Origin: Rubrobacteraceae bacterium
Lineage (GTDB): Bacteria > Actinomycetota > Rubrobacteria > Rubrobacterales > Rubrobacteraceae
Reading direction: 5' to 3'
DNA length: 64,000 nt
Assembly (NCBI GenBank): GCA_030448125.1
Contig: JAUJNO010000003.1
Coordinates: 56,576-120,575, forward strand
The first letter of the stretch is position 1, and each line of letters opens with the position of its first letter. This document shows positions 51,717-59,222 of this stretch, one piece after another. Both the position numbers and the translations under genes were made by a program. The notes beneath the pieces were generated by a model. That model made no database searches and was not told the DNA's origin. It worked only from the letters and a program-made list of their open reading frames with translations.

Positions 51717-52169
51717 GTGGCAGAGGACCACAACTACGCGAGGCTACTCGTAGTAGCAGACGGCTCTGGCCCCTCCCTGAGGGTCGGCGAGCACGCCGTG
51801 TACCTGGCGAAAAGCCTCGATGCGGAGCTGTTCGTTCTGAAGGTCGTCAATAAGCACCTGGCGTTCCGTTCGGGCCTCTACTACGGCAGGCTCATGGCGC
51901 AGTTGGAGCGGGAGAGCGCGGCCGCCGCGCGCGATATAGAGAGGATGGCTTCGGAGAGCGGCGTCAGGCACGAAGGATTGATCCGCCGGGGTCGGCCCTG
52001 GCGGGTCATCGTGCGGGCGGCCGAGGAGGTAGAGGCGGCCTGCATAGTCATGGGACCACTCAGAGCCTCGGCGCTGCTCGAGACTTCGGTGGTGGATCTC
52101 GCGTTGACCGGAGGGGCGTGCAGGAGGGTGCTCCGCCATGCGCACTGCCCCGTGCTGGTCGTCCGCTAG
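51717..52169 (+). CDS. Universal stress protein (UspA family)
   Basis: 150 residues from GTG 51717 with GGGAGGAGAATCC upstream. Usp fold: YARLLVVADGSGPSLRVGEH, AVYLAKSLDAELFVLKVVNK, ERMASESGVRHEGLIRRGRP, ACIVMGPLRASALLETSVVD and the C-terminal RRVLRHAHCPVLVVR. The canonical ATP-binding G-2x-G-9x-G-S/T motif is altered (MGPLRASALLETSV), so nucleotide binding is uncertain. The same frame is open upstream to 51510 with plausible helical sequence (LVDRYWEWKRRRALTALERR), which could be a longer N-terminus or a separate remnant. Confidence 0.8.
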   Translation: MAEDHNYARLLVVADGSGPSLRVGEHAVYLAKSLDAELFVLKVVNKHLAFRSGLYYGRLMAQLERESAAAARDIERMASESGVRHEGLIRRGRPWRVIVRAAEEVEAACIVMGPLRASALLETSVVDLALTGGACRRVLRHAHCPVLVVR

Positions 52170-52197
52170 GATCGGTCTGGAGTAATGGAGGTACGGG

Positions 52198-52413
52198 AGG
52201 ACTCTTGAGGATTACCTGGAATCCGAGGTAGTGGTCGCCGTTGCGACGACCGCGGCGGTCTTCTCGCCGAGTTTGCGCGCGGCATTGCTTCCCACCACGT
52301 ATCCCACTACGACGAGGGAGATGAGGATGGAACACTCACTCGCTCGGGGGCTGCTTGCGGGCTCGATCTTCGTTCAGAGTCTTTCGGAGAACAGCGATCG
52401 TAGGAAGTTCTGA
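52198..52413 (+). pseudogene. Start-lost, truncated paralogue of the 58.4-kb DUF5132-like gene
   Basis: The frame reads TLEDYLESEVVVAVATTAAV then FSPSLRAALLPTT, almost identical to the N-terminus of the protein at 58364 (LEDYLESEVVVAVAATAAVF). The upstream sequence GGAGGTACGGGAGGACTC aligns with GGAGGTGCGGGAATGGCTC, showing the ATG has become AGG. The rest diverges after about 35 residues and stops at 52413. Confidence 0.65.
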
Positions 52414-52767
52414 GGTGACTCAAAACCAACAAATCAACCGTTGGCGTCCCGCACGGCCCCCGACTTACGATCCTGCTACCTGAGACTGATATAGACGGCG
52501 GTAGGAGTAACGGCCCTCATCGCAATGGTACTTGGCTTGGATTTGGCTTGAGAGAACAGCGCTGCATGCACCGGTTCCGAACATTCTCCGGGACAAGCCT
52601 GCGCTCGTTTTCGGGAAACCGGCCCAACCTTGCGAACACCGCTATAGGAGTACAAAAGGGCCGGGTTGATAGCCCCGGCCCGATAAATAGGGCGTCTGTT
52701 CCTCTAGAAGGTCTTAGTCGGTGTTATTCGCTCGAGCATCCGCAGCTCGTCAATACACTCGGAGCCT
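52414..52767. other. Intergenic stretch with terminator, no supported gene
   Basis: About 350 nt of lower-GC sequence between the remnant and the CopC-like gene. Apart from the hairpin at 52658-52681 no gene is supported; the plus-strand frame at 52548 is unlike its neighbours in composition. Confidence 0.4.
52658..52681. terminator. Intrinsic hairpin
   Basis: 8-bp stem GGGCCGGG / CCCGGCCC with an 8-nt loop, about 85 nt downstream of the minus-strand CopC-like gene. Followed on the plus side by GATAAATAG; preceded by a run of A, i.e. T on the minus strand, so it best serves the minus-strand operon. Confidence 0.6.
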
Positions 52768-53202
52768 CTATCCAGTTCTATACTTTATGGTTTCTTTATC
52801 GGACAACAAGTTCCCGGAGAGATCGGCGACCTTAACGATGTGCAGGGGCATGCTGAGGTCGGGATGTAGCGCCCGAGCTAAGGTCAGCGTGGCGGTTTTC
52901 TTATCGGAGCTCAGGGCAACTGCGGACACTTCATGTGTATGAGGAGTATCGGCGTTAGGGTGATCGACATAGAAGTGTCTCATGGAGACGTCGGTAGTAT
53001 GTTCAGCTACCGCTTCGTTGAACGTCACTTTAACCGTAGTCGCATTAACAACAGTTACCGATTCTACGCGAGGAGCCTCAGTGTCACCTCCGGCTTCTTC
53101 CGAATGAGCCAGGGCTATGCTCGCTGATACGCTCGCTACTATGAAAAACAGCGACAAAACCACCGTGCTGAATTTTAGGAAAAGCCAGTTACTTTCTCGC
53201 AT
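52768..53202 (-). CDS. Secreted CopC/Ig-like domain protein
   Basis: 144 residues from ATG 53202 with AAAGGAGGTGCGA upstream. Signal peptide (NWLFLKFSTVVLSLFFIVAS VS... to ALAHSE). The mature domain, APRVESVTVVNATTVKVTFN then EAVAEHT, continues with AVALSSDKKTATLTLARALH and KVADLSGNLLS. This is the beta-sandwich pattern of Ig-like/CopC-type domains. The mature N-terminal His (HSE) and three His in HFYVDHPNADTPHTHE could bind metal. The gene is visibly less G/C-rich than its neighbours, suggesting later acquisition. Its promoter carries two copies of the proposed DtxR element. Confidence 0.7.
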   Translation of the reverse strand: MRESNWLFLKFSTVVLSLFFIVASVSASIALAHSEEAGGDTEAPRVESVTVVNATTVKVTFNEAVAEHTTDVSMRHFYVDHPNADTPHTHEVSAVALSSDKKTATLTLARALHPDLSMPLHIVKVADLSGNLLSDKETIKYRTG

Positions 53203-53247
53203 TCGCACCTCCTTTATCATCTCTTGCACTCGCGCCTCCTTTACCAT
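53203..53247 (-). repeat. Tandem duplication of ribosome site and start
   Basis: TAAAGGAGGCGCGAGTGCAA followed by GAGATGA is repeated as TAAAGGAGGTGCGAATGCGA, so two consecutive Shine-Dalgarno/start modules precede the CopC-like gene. The upstream one (GTG) would add 14 residues. Confidence 0.55.
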
Positions 53248-53268
53248 CCACGCCTCCCTTTTTCGCGG

Positions 53269-53319
53269 TTTTTAGCTATCTCTACATAAAATTTTAGCTT
53301 TTATAAAATTCCATGTCAA
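53269..53319 (-). promoter_or_regulatory. Promoter of the CopC-like gene with two AGCTAAAA elements
   Basis: Minus strand: TTGACA (53319-53314), exactly 17 nt, TAAAAT (53296-53291). The spacer holds TTTTATAAAAGCTAAAA (53308-53292) and the region after -10 holds TAGAGATAGCTAAAAA (53284-53269). Consensus spacing and overlapping repeats make it a strong, repressible promoter. Confidence 0.65.
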
Positions 53320-53366
53320 GATGTTTACTGTTTATTTTTTAGTAGATATTAAAAAAAGAGGCATTC

Positions 53367-53546
53367 TTGGACGAAAGGGCGAATATCCAGGTGGAGAGCT
53401 CATCCGTCTGGGGTGGCCCTGGGGCTGGTTCGGTCGGGGCTTCGGTCGTGGCCGCTTGCGGGGGTGGCGGGGGTTCCTGGAGGGGATCGACCTCAGATGA
53501 GGGAAGGCCCCGTGTCACTTCATCTGCGCCCCTCCGTCAGCGGTAG
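53367..53546 (+). pseudogene. Rieske lipoprotein remnant (signal region only)
   Basis: From TTG 53367: MDERANIQVE, then GAGSVGASVVAACGGGGGS, closely matching the signal/lipobox of the Rieske protein at 57220 (MDERRVSRRKF... GLGSVGASVVTACGGGGG). The twin-arginine helix is garbled and no Rieske domain follows; the frame stops at 53546 inside the opposing gene. A decayed third copy in opposite orientation. Confidence 0.6.
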
Positions 53547-54010
53547 ACGCCGTTGTGGCCGAGGCTGAAGCGGCCGGGGTTGGGGAAGTAGGAGATACCG
53601 TGCGGACCGGCGCCAGTGTAGATCGTGGCGAGCAGCTCCCCGTCGGTGGTGTCGAGCACGTAGACCGCCTCGTCGTAGCGCCCGGAGACCCAGAGCTGCT
53701 TCCCGTCGGGCGAGAGCTGGAACATGTCGGGGCTACCGCCCGTGACCCACGTGTCGACGATCTCGTTCGTCGACAGGTCCACCACCGAGACGGTGCCCGC
53801 GTCCCGGTTAGCCACGTACATCAAACTGGTGTCCCTACTGATCTGCAACCCGTGCGCACCCTCGCCCGTGGGGATGAACCCGACTTCCTCCATGGTCTCG
53901 GGGTCGACGACGTGTACCCCGGCGGCGGCGCCCTGGTTGGCGACGTAGAAGACCTCGCCGTCCGGGGAGAGCCTGACGTCTATTGGCAGCCCGCTTCGCC
54001 AGAACTCCAC
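53537..54010 (-). pseudogene. YVTN-type beta-propeller protein, 5' truncated
   Basis: 157 residues with repeated blades: PIDVRLSPDGEVFYVANQGA, HVVDPETMEEVGFIPTGEGA, HGLQISRDTSLMYVANRDAG, VSVVDLSTNEIVDTWVTGGS, MFQLSPDGKQLWVSGRYDEA and VYVLDTTDGELLATIYTGAG. This is the cytochrome-cd1/YVTN propeller pattern, but only about four of seven blades. The apparent ATG (MEFWRS) has no ribosome site. A signal-anchor-like ORF lies 90 nt upstream in another frame, so the N-terminal blades were probably deleted. The last residues GISYFPNPGRFSLGHNGVYR look like a native C-terminus. Confidence 0.65.
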
Positions 54011-54098
54011 CCGATTACGGTACTAGCGGAGACTTCCACCAGCGCTCTGCCGAGCGCCCCGGGCTTGTACAGCGACGTGCTAACCAGACCTCGGGGCT

Positions 54099-54191
54099 TC
54101 ATCCACCCTGCCCCAACGCGAAGAGGATGCAAACGAGGATCAGCAGCGCCGTGGTTAGCACCGTGAAGGCGGTCGTGTAGGTTTGGCGCAC
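54099..54191 (-). CDS. Small signal-anchor peptide, probably the severed N-terminus of the propeller protein
   Basis: GTG start after GGGGGCTAGGAC; 30 residues MRQTYTTAFTVLTTALLILV then CILFALGQGG, one perfect membrane helix with a positively charged N-terminus. Located 18 nt after the ferric-reductase-like gene. It may be a genuine small protein, or the anchor of the beta-propeller protein separated from it by a deletion. Confidence 0.5.
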   Translation of the reverse strand: MRQTYTTAFTVLTTALLILVCILFALGQGG

Positions 54192-54208
54192 GTCCTAGCC
54201 CCCGGTAC

Positions 54209-55651
54209 CTAGACCATACCGAACCGCTCGGAATGGACCCTGCTCTTGGGTACTGCGAGGTGGACCAGGGCATCCTCCGCGGCGTCCATCATCTGGTCGG
54301 GGCCGCAGATGAAGTATTGCAGGTGCTTGTACTGCTCGGGCAGGTGCCTTGCAAGCACCGCCGCTTCGATGCGGCCCTCTTCGCCCTCCCAGCCCTCGGG
54401 AGGACGGCTAAGGACGTGTACCACCTCCAGGTTGAGCCTACCCTTGAGCTCCTCGATCTCCTCGCGAAAAGCAACACCCTCCCACTCGCGGTTACCGAAG
54501 AATAGGTAACAAGGCCTGGGGTCGCTCCGGTCGGCCATCGTGCGGAGCATACTCATCAGCGGCGTGATGCCGACTCCGGCGCCGATGAAGACGAAGCCGG
54601 GACCGTCGTGGCGGTCCATGGTGAACGCGCCGTGCGGGCCGTCCAGGTAGGCGGTGGCGCCGGGCTTGAGGTGGCCTATCTCTTGGGTGAAGTCGCCGGC
54701 GGCCTTGATGCTCAGGGCCACCCGCTCAGTCTTCTCGGCGCTCGAGGAGATTGAGAACGGGTGCCGGGTGATCGCGAAGGGGGATTTGCCGACTGTGATC
54801 CAGGCGAACTGCCCCGGCTCGAAGGGGAAGCCGTCGAATTTGCGGGCGTGAAGCCACGAGGGCTTGAGTACGATGGTGCAGATATTGCCCCGCTCCGGGA
54901 TAACCTCTTCGATGCGCCACGCTTTGCTGCAGAGCTCCAACGGTTTGACGACGCGCACCCACAAGATCAGGCCGACGAACACCACCGACATCCAGAGCCA
55001 CAGCGCTATCTCCAGGGGCTCGTTCACGTAGTAGCCGACCAAAAGTACGTGCGTGAGGGCGGCGGCTATGACCACGAAGGCGAGCACGCCGTGCGTTAGC
55101 TGCCAGAGCTCGTAGCCGATGCGTAGCTTCTTCCTCCATACGCAGAGAGCTACCATGAGGAGCAGCGCCACCGTCGAGATGACCGCCATCTTCGCCCGCA
55201 ATGGTGCTGTAGTCACATCCAGGAGCGCGAGGTACCCGGTATCGGCCACGAACAGGAGTAACGGATGGGCCAGGATGAACAGGAGGCTTACGCAGCCTAT
55301 CTGGCGGTGATACTGCAATAAGACATCTATACCGAAGGGCGCCGCGACCGACTGGAAACGGGCGGCGACGAGGAACTGCAAGCCCATCAAGGACAGGCCC
55401 ACGAAGCCCAACGCGACGGAGAAGTCGATCAGGAACCCCCTCCCCGGCTCCATCCCCGACCAGGCCAAGACGAGTGGGGCGATGGTTACCCCCAGGTACA
55501 CGAGGACCCGAAACGCCCCTTGCACCGCCCGCTTCGCAGCCTTGCGTCGGCTGTCCCGCAAGTCGGGCGAGCGCGGTGCGGTCTTGTTTCGCGCTCTACC
55601 GGTACGATCTTGTTTCTTTCGAGATTCGACTCGCGGTTTGGCGAGCTTCAC
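54209..55651 (-). CDS. Ferric-reductase-like flavocytochrome
   Basis: 480 residues from GTG 55651, chosen for GGGAGG 7 nt upstream. A basic N-terminus of about 45 residues, then six membrane segments with heme-ligand histidines (LLQYHRQIGCVSLLFILAHP and ELWQLTHGVLAFVVIAAALTHV). Then an FAD domain (RHPFSISSSAEKTERVALSI, GDFTQEIGHLKPGATAYLDG PHG) and an NAD(P) domain (FVFIGAGVGITPLMSMLRTM, YLFFGNREWEGVAF, FICGPDQMMDAAEDAL). Transfers electrons from NAD(P)H across the membrane to an external acceptor such as Fe(III), Cu(II) or a partner protein; ferredoxin-reductase/NOX-like superfamily. Confidence 0.88.
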   Translation of the reverse strand: MKLAKPRVESRKKQDRTGRARNKTAPRSPDLRDSRRKAAKRAVQGAFRVLVYLGVTIAPLVLAWSGMEPGRGFLIDFSVALGFVGLSLMGLQFLVAARFQSVAAPFGIDVLLQYHRQIGCVSLLFILAHPLLLFVADTGYLALLDVTTAPLRAKMAVISTVALLLMVALCVWRKKLRIGYELWQLTHGVLAFVVIAAALTHVLLVGYYVNEPLEIALWLWMSVVFVGLILWVRVVKPLELCSKAWRIEEVIPERGNICTIVLKPSWLHARKFDGFPFEPGQFAWITVGKSPFAITRHPFSISSSAEKTERVALSIKAAGDFTQEIGHLKPGATAYLDGPHGAFTMDRHDGPGFVFIGAGVGITPLMSMLRTMADRSDPRPCYLFFGNREWEGVAFREEIEELKGRLNLEVVHVLSRPPEGWEGEEGRIEAAVLARHLPEQYKHLQYFICGPDQMMDAAEDALVHLAVPKSRVHSERFGMV

Positions 55652-55740
55652 ACGACTACCTCCCAAACAAGCTCTCTAATCTCTCGACCGCCGACGCGTT
55701 GGCTTACCGGTAGCGCAAACGCGCCGGCTAAGACGTGCGA

Positions 55741-55980
55741 TCAAGGCCGTGCGGCTCCAACCGACCGGTGCCCCGGACGCCAAAACTGGGTAACACCACT
55801 TACACCTACGCCTGCCCGTGTTACTCGTGCGTTCGGTCGCACTCTCTCTTCTTGGTGAGCGACAGAGGCCTGCGCCGTGTCCTCCTGTGGAGCCGCTAGC
55901 TGCTGAGCGTACACAGCTACTGTAAACAGCGTTAGGGTCACCGCGGTCACCAAACCAACCATCAACTTCTTCGCGTTCAT
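55741..55980 (-). CDS. Small secreted protein, unknown function
   Basis: 79 residues, ATG (second of two adjacent) with AAGGAGA upstream. Signal peptide MNAKKLMVGLVTAVTLTLFT ending VAVYAQQ, then a short polar mature part (APQEDTAQASVAHQEERVRP) with no cysteines. 26 nt after the DoxX gene. Not recognised. Confidence 0.65.
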   Translation of the reverse strand: MNAKKLMVGLVTAVTLTLFTVAVYAQQLAAPQEDTAQASVAHQEERVRPNARVTRAGVGVSGVTQFWRPGHRSVGAARP

Positions 55981-56006
55981 CATTCTCCTTTCCGTGCCCT
56001 CGCCGT

Positions 56007-56573
56007 CTAGTGGGTCGCCTCGCCTCCCGCTCCCTGCTCCGGCGAGCCCTGGTCCCGTACGACCGGGGCCGGGGCCGCGATCGCGGCCAGCTTTTCGCTC
56101 ATCAGAAGCAGGTTCAGGGCCGGCTTCCTTCTGGCGAGCACGCAATCCAAGGAGAACGCTTTAGCGCCGGCGCTGACCAGGATCAAGAGGGCCAGGACCG
56201 CCACGATCACGTGGATGGTAAGGAACTCCGGCGAGGCCAGATCGGTACCGACCCGGAGCGCGCCCTGGGAGATCTGGAGCATCGTTATGAGGAAGATGCT
56301 GCCTGCGGCGGCAAGATTCGTCAGGAGTCCCAGGACGAGGGCTATCCCCAGGGCCAGCTGCCCGAAGCGGGTAAGGTTTGCGAAGAGCTCGGAGTTGGGC
56401 ACGACGGTGCTCTGCATGAAGGACTGGAACCACAGAGGAGCCTGGCTAATGTAGCCCCCAGACTGGAGGCTGGCGGCGAACTGTTGGGGGAACTCCGGAT
56501 TCAGGAACTTCTCCACAGCCCCGTTGAGCCACATGGCTCCAACCAGGATCCTCACCAACGCCATACAGGTCAT
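56007..56573 (-). CDS. DoxX-family membrane protein (56-kb copy)
   Basis: 188 residues, ATG with AAAGGAGGTACCCTTC upstream. DoxX pattern: LVRILVGAMWLNGAVEKFLN, WFQSFMQSTVVPNSELFANL, FGQLALGIALVLGLLTNLAA, IFLITMLQISQGALRVGTDL, IHVIVAVLALLILVSAGAKA. Ends with a C-terminal cytosolic extension of about 45 residues. Paired with the Rieske gene upstream in mirror image to the 47-kb pair. Confidence 0.85.
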   Translation of the reverse strand: MTCMALVRILVGAMWLNGAVEKFLNPEFPQQFAASLQSGGYISQAPLWFQSFMQSTVVPNSELFANLTRFGQLALGIALVLGLLTNLAAAGSIFLITMLQISQGALRVGTDLASPEFLTIHVIVAVLALLILVSAGAKAFSLDCVLARRKPALNLLLMSEKLAAIAAPAPVVRDQGSPEQGAGGEATH

Positions 56574-56716
56574 GAAGGGTACCTCCTTTTCGTGTTTTCG
56601 CTGCGCTTTGCGTTTCTCTGCGTCAGCAACTAAGGCATCTTCCAGAGATCCGGATTGCGCTTCTGCCGCCGATCCTAGAAGACGGATGCTTCGGACGCGC
56701 CGCGGCGTCCAGGAAA

Positions 56717-57220
56717 CTAGACCCTAACTATCTCTCCTCCTTTCACTTCAACCTCTATGGGAGGTAGCGGCGCCGGCGCGGGCCCGACCTCTACGTTAGC
56801 GCCCTTTGCCGGGTCGAAGACCGCCCCGTGGCAAGGACAGGCAAGCTTCTGGGCCTGCGGTTGGTACGCTACCGTGCACGTCTGGTGGGTACAGACCGCC
56901 GAGTAAGCGACGAACTCCCCGCTCTCCAGGTGCACCAGAACCGCCGGTTGTCCTGTGGCAGCGTCGGTAAAGGGGAAGGCGGTATTGGCCGCCACCTCGG
57001 ACTCCTCGGCGATGGCTTGTCCTGCTCCAACCTTCGGCCCTGTCCCTGTTGCATTCCCTCCGTCCGTGTCGGACGCACCGGCAGCCGTTGCGGTTGCCTC
57101 GTTGCCAGCGTAACCACCGCCGCCACCGCAAGCGGTCACGACCGAAGCTCCGACCGAACCCAACCCCAAAGCCGCGCCCAGGCGTATGAACTTCCTCCGG
57201 GAGACGCGTCTTTCGTCCAA
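56717..57220 (-). CDS. Tat-exported Rieske 2Fe-2S lipoprotein (copy 2)
   Basis: 167 residues, TTG start with GAGGAGGATTTC upstream. VSRRKFIRLGAALGLG is a full twin-arginine motif, with lipobox VVTAC. Linker of about 40 residues, then the Rieske domain with CTHQTC and CPCHGA ligands, and DPAKGANVEVGPAPAPLPPI. About 60% identical by eye to the 47.8-kb copy over the domain. First gene of the minus-strand unit, with promoter elements in the gap shared with DtxR copy 2. Confidence 0.92.
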   Translation of the reverse strand: MDERRVSRRKFIRLGAALGLGSVGASVVTACGGGGGYAGNEATATAAGASDTDGGNATGTGPKVGAGQAIAEESEVAANTAFPFTDAATGQPAVLVHLESGEFVAYSAVCTHQTCTVAYQPQAQKLACPCHGAVFDPAKGANVEVGPAPAPLPPIEVEVKGGEIVRV

Positions 57221-57340
57221 GAAATCCTCCTCTTATGAGCGATCGCCCCTACATAATCAGCCGCCTAACCCTCTTACCCCTTCCTTACTCACTCATCCGC
57301 ATCACCTCCATCAACTAGACTACATACGGATAAATATTTT

Positions 57341-57425
57341 TTTAGCTTCTCTAAAGAATAAGTTATACCCTATCTAAAAGTCAATAGGCTTCTTCCTTGA
57401 CAAATAGTTTTTGAGCTTCTAGAAT
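57341..57425. promoter_or_regulatory. Divergent promoter region with DtxR-type elements (Rieske 2 / DtxR 2)
   Basis: Plus strand: TTGACA (57397-57402), exactly 17 nt, TAGAAT (57420-57425), with TTTTTGAGCTTCTAGAA inside. Minus strand: TTGACT, 17 nt, TTATTC, followed by TTTAG-AGAAG-CTAAA(AAAA), a perfect inverted repeat at 57341-57355. The surrounding 150 nt are strongly A/T-rich compared with the rest of the window. Confidence 0.6.
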
Positions 57426-57481
57426 TTTGTTTAGTAGAGGTTAATCATGCGACAGGCCAAGATCGAGAGGCAATCAATCCT

Positions 57482-58180
57482 GTGATAGACCAAGATCGAA
57501 ATCTCTCTCCTACTGTGGGCGACTACGTGAAGGCCGTGTGGAAGATCGCTGGACCGAACGTCGCCTCCACCAACGAGATCTCCTCCCGGCTCTCGGTCTC
57601 GCCTGCGTCTGTCACCAATATGCTCGGGCGCTTGCAGGAGATGGGGCTGATCGAGTACGAACGCTACCGCGGGGCTTCGCTCACTCGCCGCGGGCGTATC
57701 GAGGCCCTGCGGCTGGTGCGTCGCCACCGGCTGATCGAGACCTTCCTGGTCGAACATCTCGGGTACTCGTGGGAAGACGTGCACGAGGAGGCCGAAACGC
57801 TCGAGCACGCCGTCTCGGACGAGTTCACGGAGCGCTTGGCGGAACTCTTGAGGCATCCCGATCGCGATCCCCACGGAGATCCTATTCCAAGAGCGGATGG
57901 CACCCTGGCGGAGGTAGACTCCTATCCTCTTGGCGAAGCTACGGCCGGTGCGCGGGTTTGCATCATTCGGGTGAGCGATGACAACGCCGCCGCATTGGTC
58001 TACTTAGGGGAACATGGACTTGTTCCCGGAGAGGTGGTGAGCGTGAAGGAAGTCCGCTCCTTGGACGGCGTCATTACCGTCGAGGACGAGGATGGGAACC
58101 CTCATTCGCTCGGACAGTCCCTGGCGCATTCGGTCTTTGTCGTCTCTGTCCAAAGCGTCTCGGAGCGTGCGCACGGCTGA
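57482..58180 (+). CDS. DtxR/MntR-family metal-dependent regulator (copy 2)
   Basis: 232 residues, GTG start with GAGAGG 10 nt upstream. Same three-domain layout as copy 1, and long blocks identical by eye (YERYRGASLT, RLVRRHRLIETFL, HEEAE-LEHAVSDEFTERL, DPHGDPIP). The C-terminal domain is more diverged (GARVCIIRVSDDNAAALVYL). Likely Mn or Fe responsive. With copy 1 it flanks the redox island, pointing outwards. Followed by a strong terminator. Confidence 0.92.
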   Translation: MIDQDRNLSPTVGDYVKAVWKIAGPNVASTNEISSRLSVSPASVTNMLGRLQEMGLIEYERYRGASLTRRGRIEALRLVRRHRLIETFLVEHLGYSWEDVHEEAETLEHAVSDEFTERLAELLRHPDRDPHGDPIPRADGTLAEVDSYPLGEATAGARVCIIRVSDDNAAALVYLGEHGLVPGEVVSVKEVRSLDGVITVEDEDGNPHSLGQSLAHSVFVVSVQSVSERAHG

Positions 58181-58205
58181 GGCACCTTCATCCCCTCCTC
58201 TGACA

Positions 58206-58230
58206 GGCCCGCCTCGTAAGGAGGCGGGCC
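58206..58230 (+). terminator. Strong intrinsic terminator
   Basis: Perfect 10-bp stem GGCCCGCCTC / GAGGCGGGCC with a 5-nt loop, followed by GCATTT, 26 nt after the DtxR stop. Confidence 0.75.
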
Positions 58231-58363
58231 GCATTTGCGAACTGCACGCAGGACGCTTATCTCGTTTGCACAAAAGTATTTCTTTACACAACCCCTCGGG
58301 TACAAGTAAACTTCATATTAATCAGCGTAAGTCGGGGAGTTCGCTCAGAACGGAGGTGCGGGA

Positions 58364-59081
58364 ATGGCTCTCGAGGATTACCTGGAATCTGAGGTAGTAG
58401 TCGCCGTCGCGGCGACCGCAGCGGTCTTTTCACCGCGTGTACGCAAGGTATTGCGCCGTGGCGCGGTCTACGGGCTCGCGGGGGTGCTAATGGCCGGCGA
58501 CGCGGTCTCTTCGGCCGCCCGCGGCCGTGACGCCCGGCGTCCAGCAGGCCGCCGCCACGGCCGCGGTCACGGTTCAGGGCGCCGCCCAGCAAGCCGCCGC
58601 CTCGGCCGCGAGCGTGGCCGAGGAGGCCGCCGAGCGGGCCAGGGCCGCACGGAGGGCGTCGAGGACACACGAACCCCGAGAAGCGAACTTGACGGACGAG
58701 GTCCGGGACGAAGAGGTCCGGGAGTCCGGAGCCGGACAGGCCAGCGACGGAGCGTGCCGAGGAGTTGGTGGACCGCATGGCGCGGGGCGTCGGCTACCTC
58801 GTGTCTCTCGTCGGTCTGCGCGTCCTCAAGGGCGCGAGCCTCGCCCGCGAGGAAGCCGAGGACATGTGGGCGGAGGCCCAGAGCATGCGCCGCGAGAGGC
58901 GGGGCGCCGAGACCGAGCGCGAGTCCGACGAGGGCGTCGCGAGGGCCGCCGCGCGGAGAGCATCAAAGCCACCGAGGCGGCCCGCCGCAAGGCCGAGGAG
59001 CTGGACGTGGATCTGCGGAATCAGGGCACCGGGGCGGACGGCCGGATCACCGTGGAAGACGTAAAGAAGAGGGCGGGCTGA
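58364..59081 (+). pseudogene. DUF5132-like membrane-associated protein with C-terminal E3-binding-like motif, frameshifted
   Basis: ATG with GGAGGTGCGGG upstream. LEDYLESEVVVAVAATAAVF then RRGAVYGLAGVLMAGDAV resembles the DUF5132 proteins found next to heavy-metal ATPases. A frame change near 58520 leads to TPGVQQAAATAAVTVQGAAQ, a long alanine-rich helix. Another near 58750 leads to LVDRMARGVGYLVSLVGLRV and EDMWAEAQSMRRERRGAE, and one near 58960 to SIKATEAARRKAEELDVDLR then GTGADGRITVEDVKKRAG. The last 40 residues resemble the peripheral-subunit-binding (E3-binding) motif of acyltransferases. Function unknown; probably a partner of the downstream ATPase. Confidence 0.6.
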
Positions 59082-59222
59082 GAGCTCGTAAAATGGGGCT
59101 CCAACCCGGCTTCGCGCCGTTTCCGGGCGCAAGAAAACGTGTTCCGATGTCGAGCGGGCGCTGGAAGCGTGCTCTGCCCGAGTCACACTTTAGGGATCAT
59201 ATGAGAGAGTCGAGGGAGTCGA

